A stretch of DNA of 64,000 bases from an uncultured Oscillospiraceae bacterium (GTDB taxonomy: Bacteria > Bacillota > Clostridia > Oscillospirales > Acutalibacteraceae). The translations under genes and the position numbers were made by a program. This document shows positions 54,359 to 62,134 of this stretch, piece by piece (position 1 is the stretch's first letter; the number at the start of each line of letters is the position of its first letter). The notes below the pieces were generated by a model that made no database searches, had not been told where the DNA came from, and saw only the letters and a list, made by a program, of their open reading frames with translations. The stretch covers positions 186,001 through 250,000 of the forward strand of contig URFL01000001.1 of the NCBI GenBank assembly GCA_900547105.1, in the 5' to 3' direction.

Positions 54359-54844
54359 TTACCAGTGGCGCACACCGACAATGTGTAAAAATCGCGCCTG
54401 GTCGTATGTGTAACTGCTGAGCGGTCGCATATACGCATCGTCTGTGTGGGCGGCCACATATATGTCGTCGCCGTCTGCGGCGACGATCACCGGGCTGTGA
54501 TAAAATTGCCCGGCGGCGGTTCCCAGCTGAACCAGATCGCCCGGCAGCACCTGCTGTGCGTCTGTTTGCACGGCATAGGGACCAACGCTTTTGTTGCTGA
54601 TCAGAAAATTGTACAAATAGGGGACGCCGGTCCATGACGGGCTGCGGTCCCGGCTACTGCGGTAATACCAACCGAATGTGTCGGTATAATTCATAATGCC
54701 ACTTCCGGTGTAAAGGCATTGCGATGCAAAGTTGGTGCAATCGCCACCCATGCCATCGAAATTCAAAAAAGCGGGATTGCGTGAAAACGCCCATTTTTGA
54801 GCATACGCCACGGCACGGGCGCGATTATAAACCTGTTCTGTCAA
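54359..54844 (-). CDS. Amidase-domain (Amidase_6-type) protein without signal peptide
   Basis: 161 residues. YNRARAVAYAQKWAFSRNPAFLNFDGMGGDCTNFASQCLYTGSG matches the putative amidase domain found in many Firmicute envelope or spore proteins. The Cys of GGDCTNFASQC is the likely nucleophile, and HSPVIVAA supplies a His. The protein starts directly in the domain with no signal peptide, so it acts in the cytoplasm (perhaps forespore or mother cell) or leaves by another route. The start is TTG 54844, 6-7 bases after AGGAGG. The stop lies 7 bases from that of convergent ruvX. Confidence 0.82.
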   Translation of the reverse strand: MTEQVYNRARAVAYAQKWAFSRNPAFLNFDGMGGDCTNFASQCLYTGSGIMNYTDTFGWYYRSSRDRSPSWTGVPYLYNFLISNKSVGPYAVQTDAQQVLPGDLVQLGTAAGQFYHSPVIVAADGDDIYVAAHTDDAYMRPLSSYTYDQARFLHIVGVRHW

Positions 54845-54859
54845 AACAGCCTCCTAACC

Positions 54860-54894
54860 AAACGGACCGGTGAAATATCACCGGTCCGTTTTTG
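54860..54894. terminator. Intrinsic terminator between two minus-strand genes
   Basis: AAACGGACCGGTGA pairs with TCACCGGTCCGTTT. The T-run is better on + than on -, but only the minus-strand gene 54904-55740 runs into it. Confidence 0.7.
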
Positions 54895-54903
54895 TGAGAT
54901 GGG

Positions 54904-55740
54904 TTATCGATGAGGATTGCTGCCGGTGTTGCCGCAGCCGCATGCCGGCTCCTCTTTGGGCGGGAAAAATTCATCCACTGGGAAGTTCATTTTGCGGAAC
55001 AGATCGCACGGATTGTCGGTGTTGGGGCTGCACTCCTTGGTGGGCATGCAGTAATCGTATACCGGCATCAGCATTTGGACACTGCGAATCAGCTGTACAA
55101 TGGTAAACACACCGATGGTGACGCACAAAATGCGGCAATCATCATCCTCGCGGAAGGCGCCGTTAAACCGGCAGGACACGCAGGACGGCAGTCGACTGCA
55201 TCCACATTCGCAGCCGCAGTCGTTCTTGCTGGGGCGGCACACACGGTCGCATGGATCGCTGACCCGTGAATCCAAAATGACCGGCGTGGCCACCTGCACA
55301 TTGCAGCGAGGCAGGTTGCGGGTGGGCGCGTCTTGCGGGTCGCAGCCGTCGGCGCGGAATTCGCTGCTGAACACTTTTACACTGCCCTCGCCGCCGTACA
55401 GGATCACGCGCTTTTGGAACATCGCAACACCGCAAATGGTGCTGCACGGAGCGTTGCGCCCGGTGATCACATCCACATACACCTCAAAATAGAAGGTGAG
55501 ATCACACGAATAGCAGCCTTTGTTAAACGGCAGCGCTTCCACATCAATGTAGGTGGTGATCACCTCGGCTTTGCGGGCGCGCACATTGACGGCGTGATCC
55601 ACCATCATTTGATCCTGCTCGGTAAAATACACCCGCAGATCCTCCAGACAATCGCGGTCGCAGCACGAATCAAACACGCGTCCGGCATCCACACAAACAG
55701 CCTCGCGGTTGTTCGCCCCCATATGTTTGTTGTCAGGCAT
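54904..55740 (-). CDS. Cysteine-rich conserved hypothetical protein
   Basis: 278 residues, unusually rich in cysteine (about 9 percent). Clusters include FDSCCDRDCLEDLRVYF near the N-terminus, CRPSKNDCGCECGCSRLPSCVSC in the middle and EPACGCGNTGSNP at the end. The N-terminal half (VFDSCCDRDCLEDLRVYFTE, EALPFNKGCYSCDLTFYFEV, VILYGGEGSVKVFSSEF) resembles a conserved clostridial protein of unknown function that I recall only as hypothetical. A metal-binding or spore-coat-like structural role is possible but unproven. I chose the ATG at 55740 (after AGGGGGATTTTG) because the longer frame would overlap the tRNA-Ser gene at 55898. Confidence 0.75.
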   Translation of the reverse strand: MPDNKHMGANNREAVCVDAGRVFDSCCDRDCLEDLRVYFTEQDQMMVDHAVNVRARKAEVITTYIDVEALPFNKGCYSCDLTFYFEVYVDVITGRNAPCSTICGVAMFQKRVILYGGEGSVKVFSSEFRADGCDPQDAPTRNLPRCNVQVATPVILDSRVSDPCDRVCRPSKNDCGCECGCSRLPSCVSCRFNGAFREDDDCRILCVTIGVFTIVQLIRSVQMLMPVYDYCMPTKECSPNTDNPCDLFRKMNFPVDEFFPPKEEPACGCGNTGSNPHR

Positions 55741-55851
55741 GGTCAAAATCCCCCTGTTAAAAATGGTAGTGAATGGCTTCACTTCATCCTTAGTGTATGC
55801 GGGCGGGCATGTCCTGTGACACAAAAATCGGGAAAAAACTGCGCAGAAGTG

Positions 55852-55880
55852 TTGACATTGCTCCAAAAAAATGATATTAT
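55852..55880 (+). promoter_or_regulatory. Promoter of the tRNA-Ser genes
   Basis: TTGACA (55852-55857), 17-base spacer, TATTAT (55875-55880), 17 bases before the tRNA. Confidence 0.75.
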
Positions 55881-55897
55881 AATATCCGTCGCTGAAC

Positions 55898-55984
55898 GGA
55901 GAGGTGTCCGAGCGGTTTAAGGAGCTGGTCTTGAAAACCAGTGACTCGTCAGAGCCAAGGGTTCGAATCCCTTCCTCTCCGCCA
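55898..55984 (+). tRNA. tRNA-Ser (anticodon UGA)
   Basis: Class II tRNA: acceptor GGAGAGG with CCTCTCC, anticodon arm CTGGT-CTTGAAA-ACCAG (TGA anticodon), a long variable arm, T-loop GGTTCGAATCC, discriminator G and encoded CCA. Confidence 0.97.
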
Positions 55985-56053
55985 CCTCTTTTTAAGACAA
56001 AAACAATTGTATAGCCTGATCGTTGCCCCCAGCGCAGCGGTTTGTGCATAAAT

Positions 56054-56144
56054 GGAGAAGTACTCAAGTTGGTGACGAGGCGCCCCTGCTAAGGGCGTAG
56101 GTCGGGTAACCGGCGCGAGGGTTCGAGTCCCTCCTTCTCCGCCA
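56054..56144 (+). tRNA. tRNA-Ser (anticodon GCU)
   Basis: Class II tRNA: acceptor GGAGAAG with CTTCTCC, anticodon arm CGCCC-CTGCTAA-GGGCG (GCT anticodon), a long variable arm, T-loop GGTTCGAGTCC, discriminator G and encoded CCA. Its last 23 bases are duplicated at 56349. Confidence 0.97.
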
Positions 56145-56205
56145 AACTAGGAGAGTATGCCTTTGGTGTGCTCTCCTAGTTTTTATATATTCAATCCACT
56201 CGAAC
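56122..56205 (+). repeat. 84-bp direct repeat, copy 1 (tRNA-Ser 3' end plus terminator)
   Basis: Identical to 56349-56432. It begins TTCGAGTCCCTCC inside the T-loop of tRNA-Ser(GCU), covers the CCA end and terminator, and ends CCACTCGAAC. Confidence 0.95.
56145..56185 (+). terminator. Intrinsic terminator of the tRNA-Ser pair
   Basis: AACTAGGAGAG pairs with CTCTCCTAGTT, followed by TTT. A second identical copy lies in the repeat at 56372-56412. Confidence 0.9.
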
Positions 56206-56348
56206 CCGAGCGCCGAAGGCGCGGGCAACGCCTGCGAGCGCCGCCGGGGGCGGAGAAAGCGAGGCAGGGGTTGGCGCAGCGGTCGAAACGGCACGAGCGA
56301 AAGCGAGACGATGCCGTTTCGGGTACCGCAAGAGGGGTGGCTTGCCGC
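56206..56348 (+). other. GC-rich insert between direct repeats, tRNA-like remnant
   Basis: 143 bases of clearly higher GC than the flanks, with strong inverted repeats (GAAACGGCA with TGCCGTTTC; GCGCCGAAGGCGC). Near 56250 it contains GGCGGAGAAAG, which could pair with the CTTCTCCGCC of the second repeat copy, so this may be a rearranged or decayed tRNA-Ser copy. No protein gene is credible here. Confidence 0.5.
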
Positions 56349-56432
56349 TTCGAGTCCCTCCTTCTCCGCCAAACTAGGAGAGTATGCCTTTGGTGTGCTC
56401 TCCTAGTTTTTATATATTCAATCCACTCGAAC
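56349..56432 (+). repeat. 84-bp direct repeat, copy 2
   Basis: Exact copy of 56122-56205, offset by 227 bases; bases on either side differ immediately. Confidence 0.95.
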
Positions 56433-56716
56433 GCTTTTCTTCGGCTTCTATGTCCAAAGCCAGTTTGTATTGTTTCACGTGATAATCGAGCCGGATCGGT
56501 AATAGCTGTCTATATTGTGCGATATATTGAAAAATGACGCGAAACAGCGACCGAGTATCCGCGACAAATCTGAATGCAAAAAGTGTCGATTCACATTTTA
56601 ATTTATCTTGAACAGTCGGTCGGTCTGTTGTATACTAAGAAATGTCAGAGCTGTGATATCAACATATGGTAACCGCTTGGCTTCGGTTAAAAACACCGGC
56701 AAAGGGAGAATGGGCT
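56433..56716 (+). promoter_or_regulatory. Intergenic stretch holding the promoter of the SPFH operon
   Basis: No gene seen. TTGAAC (56608-56613), 17-base spacer, TATACT (56631-56636) forms a good promoter; the stretch TCGGTCGGTC lies in the spacer. A leader of about 75 bases follows before the first start codon. Confidence 0.7.
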
Positions 56717-56989
56717 ATGCGACGAACAAAACGCAGCGGAAGCTTTTTGGTTTGCTTGCTGTTCAACATGCTGCTAAACTGGGAAGGTATCCTCCCAGCG
56801 GTAGTTTTGTTCATCCTGCACCGCTGTCTTGGTTGGTCCGTTTGGTGGGCTGTGCTGGCGCTGGTGGTATGGATCGCCAGTCTGATCGTGTGGATGCTTG
56901 TGATCGGATGGGCAGCCAAATGCAGCAATACACCTGACCGGCCAACCGAAAACAAAAATCCATATTCTGCCGGTCGATCTGACAGATGA
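56717..56989 (+). CDS. Small membrane protein, first gene of the SPFH operon
   Basis: About 90 residues: a basic start MRRTKRSGSFL, then two hydrophobic segments (about residues 10-36 and 40-66, the second very Trp/Val-rich) and a polar tail. No family recognised. The ATG at 56717 follows AAAGGGAG. Its place directly before the SPFH gene suggests it helps anchor that complex (inference). Confidence 0.65.
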   Translation: MRRTKRSGSFLVCLLFNMLLNWEGILPAVVLFILHRCLGWSVWWAVLALVVWIASLIVWMLVIGWAAKCSNTPDRPTENKNPYSAGRSDR

Positions 56990-57052
56990 TCGTCATCTAT
57001 GCGGCGTGGTGCCGTAAAAAACGAATCCATTTAATGGAAAGGGGTCAATGGT

Positions 57053-58456
57053 ATGGGACTTATTAAAGCAGGAATAGGCGCGCTGGGCGGCACTTTGGCT
57101 GACCAATGGAAAGAATTTTTCTATTGTGAGGCATTGCCGAACGATGTCATGATGCGCAAGGGTGAAAAGCGCATCAGCGGTCGTTCTTCCAACACCAAGG
57201 GCAACGACAACATCATTTCCAACGGTTCCGGCATCGCGGTTGCAGACGGACAATGTATGATTATTGTCGAGCAGGGGAAAGTGGTGGAGGTTTGTGCCGA
57301 GCCGGGCGAATTTACATACGACAGCTCTACCGAGCCGTCCATCTTCGCCGGCAGTCTTGGCAACAGCATTAAAGAAACCTTCAAAACCATCGGGAAACGT
57401 TTTGCCTACGGCGGCGATACCGGTAAGGATCAGCGGGTGTATTACTTCAACACCAAAGAGCTGATCGATAACAAATTCGGCACGCCCAATCCGATTCCGT
57501 TCCGTGTGGTGGACAGCAAAATCGGGTTGGATATTGATGTGTCAGTGCGCTGCTCCGGTGTGTATTCCTATAAAATTGCAGATCCGCTGCTGTTCTACAC
57601 CAATGTGTGCGGCAATGTGGAGCAGGAATATACGCGCGATGAGCTGGACGGTCAGCTCAAAACCGAATTTATCAGCGCTCTGCAGCCGGCATTCGGCAAG
57701 CTGTCGGATCTGGAACTGCGTCCCAATCAAATTGTCAGCCACAACACTGACCTCGAAAACGCCATGAACACCGCGCTCAGCGAAAAATGGGGCACGCTGC
57801 GCGGCTTAAAAGTGGTGAGCATTGCGCTCGGCTCGGTCACACTGCCGGAAGAAGACGCCGAAATGATCAAGCAGGCGCAGCGTACCGCGATTATGCGCGA
57901 TCCCACTATGGCGGCAGCCACATTGGTCGGTGCGCAGGCGGACGCTATGAAGGCGGCTGCTTCCAACGAAGCGGGTGCCATGACCGGCTTTATGGGTATG
58001 GGCATGGCAATGAACGCCGGCGGCGGAATGAATGCGCAAAATCTGTTCGCGATGGGTCAGCAACAACAGCAGACACAAGCTGCCGCTCCTGCGGCTCCGG
58101 CAGCGGATAGCTGGAAATGTGCCTGTGGTGCGACAGCCACTGGTAAGTTCTGCCCGGAATGCGGCGCGAAAAAGCCGGAACCGGTTCAGGATGGCGCTTG
58201 GAAGTGCAGCTGCGGTGCTACGGCAACCGGCAAGTTTTGTCCGGAATGCGGTTCGCCGAAGCCGGCGGACGGCTGGACCTGTGCTTGCGGCACGGTGAAC
58301 AAAGGCAAGTTCTGCCAAAATTGCGGAGCCAAGAAACCGGAAGGCGCTCCGTTGTATCGGTGCGACAAATGCGGCTGGGAGCCGGAAGATCCCGCTCATC
58401 CGCCGAAATTCTGCCCGGAGTGCGGCGATATCTTTGATGACAACGACAAACGATAA
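57053..58456 (+). CDS. SPFH-domain protein with C-terminal zinc ribbons (YdjI-like)
   Basis: 467 residues. The N-terminal part (about 15-260: DQWKEFFYCEALPNDVMMRKGEKR, IAVADGQCMIIVEQGKVVEVCAEPGEFTYD, FRVVDSKIGLDIDVSVRCSGVYSYKIADP) is the SPFH/virion-core form of bacterial YdjI proteins. A Gly/Met/Ala/Gln-rich linker (about 290-345) follows, then four zinc-ribbon-like Cys pairs (CACGATATGKFCPECG, CSCGATATGKFCPECG, CACGTVNKGKFCQNCG, YRCDKCGW...FCPECG). Homologs scaffold membrane domains under envelope stress. Neighbours correspond to YdjG and YdjH, but no PspA/YdjF gene is present. Confidence 0.88.
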   Translation: MGLIKAGIGALGGTLADQWKEFFYCEALPNDVMMRKGEKRISGRSSNTKGNDNIISNGSGIAVADGQCMIIVEQGKVVEVCAEPGEFTYDSSTEPSIFAGSLGNSIKETFKTIGKRFAYGGDTGKDQRVYYFNTKELIDNKFGTPNPIPFRVVDSKIGLDIDVSVRCSGVYSYKIADPLLFYTNVCGNVEQEYTRDELDGQLKTEFISALQPAFGKLSDLELRPNQIVSHNTDLENAMNTALSEKWGTLRGLKVVSIALGSVTLPEEDAEMIKQAQRTAIMRDPTMAAATLVGAQADAMKAAASNEAGAMTGFMGMGMAMNAGGGMNAQNLFAMGQQQQQTQAAAPAAPAADSWKCACGATATGKFCPECGAKKPEPVQDGAWKCSCGATATGKFCPECGSPKPADGWTCACGTVNKGKFCQNCGAKKPEGAPLYRCDKCGWEPEDPAHPPKFCPECGDIFDDNDKR

Positions 58457-58482
58457 TTTTCGGTACCAAGGGAGGATAAGAT

Positions 58483-59577
58483 ATGCAAACCATGCAAGAG
58501 TACAAATGCCCTTGCTGTGGCGGTGCGATCGAGTTTAACAGCTCTCTGCAAAAAATGAAGTGCCCTTATTGTGACACGGAATTTGAGATGGAGACGCTGC
58601 AAGGCTACGATGCGGCATTGCAAGAGGATGCGGCCGACCATATGGAATGGGAAACGGCGGCAGGTGGCGAATGGCAGGAGGGCGAAGCCGACGGGCTTCG
58701 TTCCTATATCTGCAAATCCTGCGGCGGCGAGATTGTGGGCGATGCCAATATGGCGGCCACATCCTGTCCGTTTTGCGGGAACCCGGTCGTTATGATGGAT
58801 CAGTTTGCGGGTACGCTGAAGCCCGATCTGGTCATCCCGTTTAAGCTGGACAAAAAAGCAGCTAAAGAGGGGCTGATGAAGCACCTGTCCGGCAAACGGC
58901 TGTTGCCCAAAATCTTCAAAAATCAAAATCATATTGATGAGATCAAGGGTGTGTATGTGCCGTTTTGGCTGTTCGATACGGATGTAGACGCGCAGGTGCG
59001 TTATCACGCCACGCGTATCCGGTCATGGAGCGACAGCGATTACGACTATACCGAAACCAGCCACTTCCTGGTTCACCGTGCCGGCAGCGTAGGGTTTGAA
59101 CATGTTCCGGTGGACGGCTCATCCAAAATGGCGGACGACCTGATGGAGTCCATCGAGCCCTATGATTTCGCGGATGCTGTGAATTTCCAAACAGCCTATC
59201 TGGCGGGGTATTTGGCGGACAAATATGATGTAACCGCCGAACAAAGTGTGGATCGCGCCAATGCGCGTGTGAAAAACTCCACGGAACAGGCGTTCAAATC
59301 CACAGTCGAGGGATACACCTCGGTCACACCGGAAAACAGCAGCATTCAGCTGCACGGCGGCAAGGCCACGTATGCGCTGTATCCGGTTTGGCTGCTCAAC
59401 ACCACTTGGAACGGTAACAAATATACCTTTGCCATGAACGGACAAACCGGCAAATTTGTTGGTGATCTGCCGGTGGATAAAGCGGCAGCAACGCGCTGGA
59501 CGCTGGGATTGTCCGCGGCGTTTAGCGTGGCATCCTACGGTGTTGTCTGGCTGCTGCACCTGTTGGGTATTTTGTAA
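58483..59577 (+). CDS. Zinc-ribbon membrane protein (YdjG-like)
   Basis: 364 residues. Two N-terminal zinc ribbons (YKCPCCGGAIEFNSSLQKMKCPYCDTEF; CKSCGGEIVGDANMAATSCPFCGNP) are followed by a conserved alpha/beta region (LKPDLVIPFKLDKKAAKEGL, IKGVYVPFWLFD, ALYPVWLLNT) and a single C-terminal membrane segment (about 340-360). This architecture fits YdjG in the B. subtilis ydjFGHI stress operon, as I recall it. AAGGGAGG precedes the ATG. Confidence 0.85.
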   Translation: MQTMQEYKCPCCGGAIEFNSSLQKMKCPYCDTEFEMETLQGYDAALQEDAADHMEWETAAGGEWQEGEADGLRSYICKSCGGEIVGDANMAATSCPFCGNPVVMMDQFAGTLKPDLVIPFKLDKKAAKEGLMKHLSGKRLLPKIFKNQNHIDEIKGVYVPFWLFDTDVDAQVRYHATRIRSWSDSDYDYTETSHFLVHRAGSVGFEHVPVDGSSKMADDLMESIEPYDFADAVNFQTAYLAGYLADKYDVTAEQSVDRANARVKNSTEQAFKSTVEGYTSVTPENSSIQLHGGKATYALYPVWLLNTTWNGNKYTFAMNGQTGKFVGDLPVDKAAATRWTLGLSAAFSVASYGVVWLLHLLGIL

Positions 59578-59590
59578 GGGGGCGAGCAAA

Positions 59591-60397
59591 ATGAAAAAGA
59601 TGATGGAATCGATTGTGTTGGTGCTCGCCCTGTGCGTGTGTATGGCGGTGCCAGCCATGGCAGAAAGTGGCTTTGTCAGTGAATATGCGCGAGTGCTCGA
59701 TATGGCGGACTTGCTGTCAGATGGGGAAGAGGAAGCGCTCACCACAACGCTTGACAACCTCAGTGTGCGTCGGAATATGGATGTCATTGTGGTGACCACC
59801 AACGATTTGGAAGGCAAGACCGTTCGGGATTATGCGGATGATTTGTACGATACCGCCAAGTTTGGCTACGGCAGCAACCGCGATGGTGTACTGCTGCTTG
59901 TCAGCATAGCTGATCGCGACTGGTACATTTCCACCTGCGGCTATGGCATTACTGTGTTTACTGATGCGGGTATTCAATATATCGGTGACCAAATCAAATC
60001 CGATTTATCGGACGGCAATTACGCGGCGGCGTTTGATACATATGCCGTGTTGTGTGATGATTTTATCAGTCAGGCGAAAACAGGAGAAGCGTATGACAAC
60101 TCCAATTTGCCGCAGGAACCGCTGTCGCTGATATGGATTCCGGTTTCGATCGCCATTGGTGTGGTGTTGGCGCTGATTGTGGTGGGTGTAATGAAAGGCC
60201 AGCTGAAAAGCGTTCGCTCTCAGGCGGCCGCCAACAGCTATCTGAAACCCGGCAGCTTGAATGTGACTGAAAGCCGCGATCTGTTCCTATACAGTCAGGT
60301 GTCCCGCACCGAAAAGCCGAAGGATAATGATTCCGGCAGCAGCACCCACACCTCGTCGTCCGGCACAACACACGGTGGCGGAGGCGGTAAATTCTAA
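59591..60397 (+). CDS. TPM-domain membrane protein (YdjH/YgcG-like)
   Basis: 268 residues. A signal peptide (about 1-24, AMA-ES) precedes the TPM domain (about 25-155: VSEYARVLDMADLLSDGEEEAL, MDVIVVTTNDLEGKTVRDYADDLYD, GVLLLVSIADRDWYISTCGYG). A membrane helix lies at about 178-200, and a cytoplasmic tail ends in HGGGGGKF. Proteins of this type associate with SPFH or rhomboid-like membrane complexes. Last gene of the four-gene operon; strong terminator after it. Confidence 0.88.
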   Translation: MKKMMESIVLVLALCVCMAVPAMAESGFVSEYARVLDMADLLSDGEEEALTTTLDNLSVRRNMDVIVVTTNDLEGKTVRDYADDLYDTAKFGYGSNRDGVLLLVSIADRDWYISTCGYGITVFTDAGIQYIGDQIKSDLSDGNYAAAFDTYAVLCDDFISQAKTGEAYDNSNLPQEPLSLIWIPVSIAIGVVLALIVVGVMKGQLKSVRSQAAANSYLKPGSLNVTESRDLFLYSQVSRTEKPKDNDSGSSTHTSSSGTTHGGGGGKF

Positions 60398-60426
60398 TTT
60401 CAAAAACAATTTGCGCTTACCTCGTT

Positions 60427-60472
60427 AAAAAAGCACTCGTTGTCAGCAGTGGCTGATAACGAGTGCTTTTTT
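60427..60472. terminator. Bidirectional terminator after the SPFH operon
   Basis: AAAAAAGCACTCGTT and AACGAGTGCTTTTTT form a long stem with inner CAGC/GCTG pairing; runs of A and T serve both convergent genes. Confidence 0.92.
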
Positions 60473-60482
60473 ATAGCCAAAA

Positions 60483-61382
60483 TTATACGATGGCAACCGG
60501 TTGCTTTGCTTTGCTGGTCGCGGCCGATTGCACGGTGTAGGAGGTGACATCCAGTATCGTTTCGCCGTCGATTTGCAGCGGCGTGGGCTGATCAAATTTC
60601 ACGGAAATATCGTGACCTTTGAAAACGGTAATTTGCTTGGTGTGTTTGATATGTTCGCCCTTGAAGATCGAGGGGAAGATCATCAGGGCGTGCAATTTTC
60701 CGACATCGTGAAAAACCACCAGTGACACTTCATTTTCGCTGCGATCCTGGTGCGGTGCTGCCATCATACCGCCGCCATAATAGCGACCATTCATCACCGG
60801 AGCCAGCCACACCCGCTTGTAAGAATAGTCCTTTCCATCCACGTTGACCACGGCATTGCGCGGCTTAAAATAGCGCAGCAAACCATTGATGGCGATTTTG
60901 GTATAATTAATTGGCTTTTTGGTTTTGCTTTTCTCGTTTTCCGCGCGAAGTTTATCGCCGATCTCGCAGCAGTATCCGTCTATACCAAACCCCACGTTGT
61001 TGATAAACAGCCGCGTTTTCCCGTTGACGGTAACGCTCGGCAGTTGTGTGAGATATTGGTTGATGCAAAAAGTGGGATCTGCAAATTTGTCATATCCCAA
61101 ATCACGCGCAAAGTCATTGCCGGTGCCTACCGGATAGTAGTAAATCTTGTTGGCAATGTCTACCCCCTGCATAGCGTTCACGAACTGGTTTAGCGTACCG
61201 TCGCCACCGCACAGGATCACATCCGCCTCCGGTGCCAGATCAGCAAAAAATCCGGGATAATCGGGGATTTGAAGAACATTCACAAACTCGGCATCTTTGT
61301 AGGTGTTCTTCAGCGCATCCACAGCGATCTGGCTGTCCTCTTCACCGGAAACAGGGTTATACAGAATATAGGTTGCGGCCAT
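60483..61382 (-). CDS. Diacylglycerol/lipid kinase family protein
   Basis: 299 residues. The N-terminal catalytic domain shows ATYILYNPVSG and the nucleotide motif ADVILCGGDGTLNQFVNAM, then YYYPVGTGNDFARDLG; the C-terminal beta domain includes NNVGFGIDGYCCEIGDKL and APVMNGRYYGGGM. These fit the DagK/YegS group that phosphorylates diacylglycerol or related lipids with ATP. AAAGGAG precedes the ATG. Single gene. Confidence 0.9.
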   Translation of the reverse strand: MAATYILYNPVSGEEDSQIAVDALKNTYKDAEFVNVLQIPDYPGFFADLAPEADVILCGGDGTLNQFVNAMQGVDIANKIYYYPVGTGNDFARDLGYDKFADPTFCINQYLTQLPSVTVNGKTRLFINNVGFGIDGYCCEIGDKLRAENEKSKTKKPINYTKIAINGLLRYFKPRNAVVNVDGKDYSYKRVWLAPVMNGRYYGGGMMAAPHQDRSENEVSLVVFHDVGKLHALMIFPSIFKGEHIKHTKQITVFKGHDISVKFDQPTPLQIDGETILDVTSYTVQSAATSKAKQPVAIV

Positions 61383-61459
61383 AATGGAATTCTCCTTTAT
61401 TTATATTACTTGGCATATCGCCTTGTGTCCAGAAAATGTCGAAAAATGTCGAATGATCG

Positions 61460-61499
61460 CTTGTAAAAAAGCGCCGTTAAGACGCACATTTTTTACAAG
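61460..61499 (-). terminator. Terminator overlapping the end of the lipoprotein gene
   Basis: CTTGTAAAAAA (61460-61470) is the exact complement of 61489-61499; on the minus strand an inner GCG/CGC stem is followed by a T-run. The stop codon lies inside the hairpin. Confidence 0.65.
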
Positions 61500-61929
61500 G
61501 CGTCAGGTTTTTAGCCAGTGCCTCGTCCAAAGAAACAGCATACGAATTCTTGCCGCCACAGGTGGACAACAAGTGGTACCGCTTGCCGGTGGGGGTGATG
61601 TATACGGTATCAGACTGCGGTTCCTGCGCCGACTCGTTGTTGCTGTCGTTTTCCACCGCTGCACGTGTTGCAGCTTTTTTCGCCGTGCGGCGGGTGGTTC
61701 TAACGGTGGTTCGCGTCGTGTGGATGATGCTGGTTGCAGCGGTGGTCGTTGTTGTAATGGTAGTTGTTGTCGCTGTGGAGGGGGAAGTGGTTGTGGTTTC
61801 ACTGGGGTAGGTATATTCCCAAACGCGCACCGTATCGTTGGTCGTACCATAAACGCTACCATCCGGTGTACAGGCAGAAGTCGACAGCGCCAGCAAACCA
61901 CACAACAATGCACACAGTAGTTTTTTCAT
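61477..61929 (-). CDS. Thr-rich secreted protein, probable lipoprotein, with Ada-like zinc-binding tail
   Basis: 150 residues. The N-terminus MKKLLCALLCGLLALSTSAC is a signal peptide with an imperfect lipobox (TSAC). Residues about 40-85 are a Thr/Ser/Ala-rich, then basic, low-complexity stalk. The C-terminal 45 residues (YITPTGKRYHLLSTCGGKN...LTPCKKC) match the small Cys-containing domain often found at the end of secreted nucleases and phage-type proteins, related to the Ada metal-binding fold. Function unknown. GGAGGG precedes the ATG. Confidence 0.75.
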   Translation of the reverse strand: MKKLLCALLCGLLALSTSACTPDGSVYGTTNDTVRVWEYTYPSETTTTSPSTATTTTITTTTTAATSIIHTTRTTVRTTRRTAKKAATRAAVENDSNNESAQEPQSDTVYITPTGKRYHLLSTCGGKNSYAVSLDEALAKNLTPCKKCAS

Positions 61930-61985
61930 CTAAACACCCTCCACACGACAATCTTCAACAAAACTTGTCTAATTTCTTGTAGAAT

Positions 61986-62014
61986 AGTGTATTCTTTTTT
62001 CGCGCGCTTGTCAA
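61986..62014 (-). promoter_or_regulatory. Promoter of the lipoprotein gene
   Basis: On the minus strand TTGACA, 17-base spacer, TACACT, about 55 bases before the start. Confidence 0.7.
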
Positions 62015-62054
62015 TCGCGTCTTGAAGAAAGCAGGGAGAAAAACGAAAAGAGTG

Positions 62055-62083
62055 TTGAAACACCCCGCTAAATGTGCTATTCT
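62055..62083 (+). promoter_or_regulatory. Promoter of the sigma-factor gene
   Basis: TTGAAA, 17-base spacer, TATTCT, about 50 bases before the GTG start. Confidence 0.7.
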
Positions 62084-62134
62084 GTTAAATGAAAAGTGTG
62101 GCTATATTACTTTCGAGCAAAGGAGGCGACGAAA

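Noticed and set aside
56157..56537. 126-codon frame across the direct repeats
   Set aside because: It is created by reading through the duplicated tRNA end and the GC-rich insert; no ribosome site or protein-like composition.
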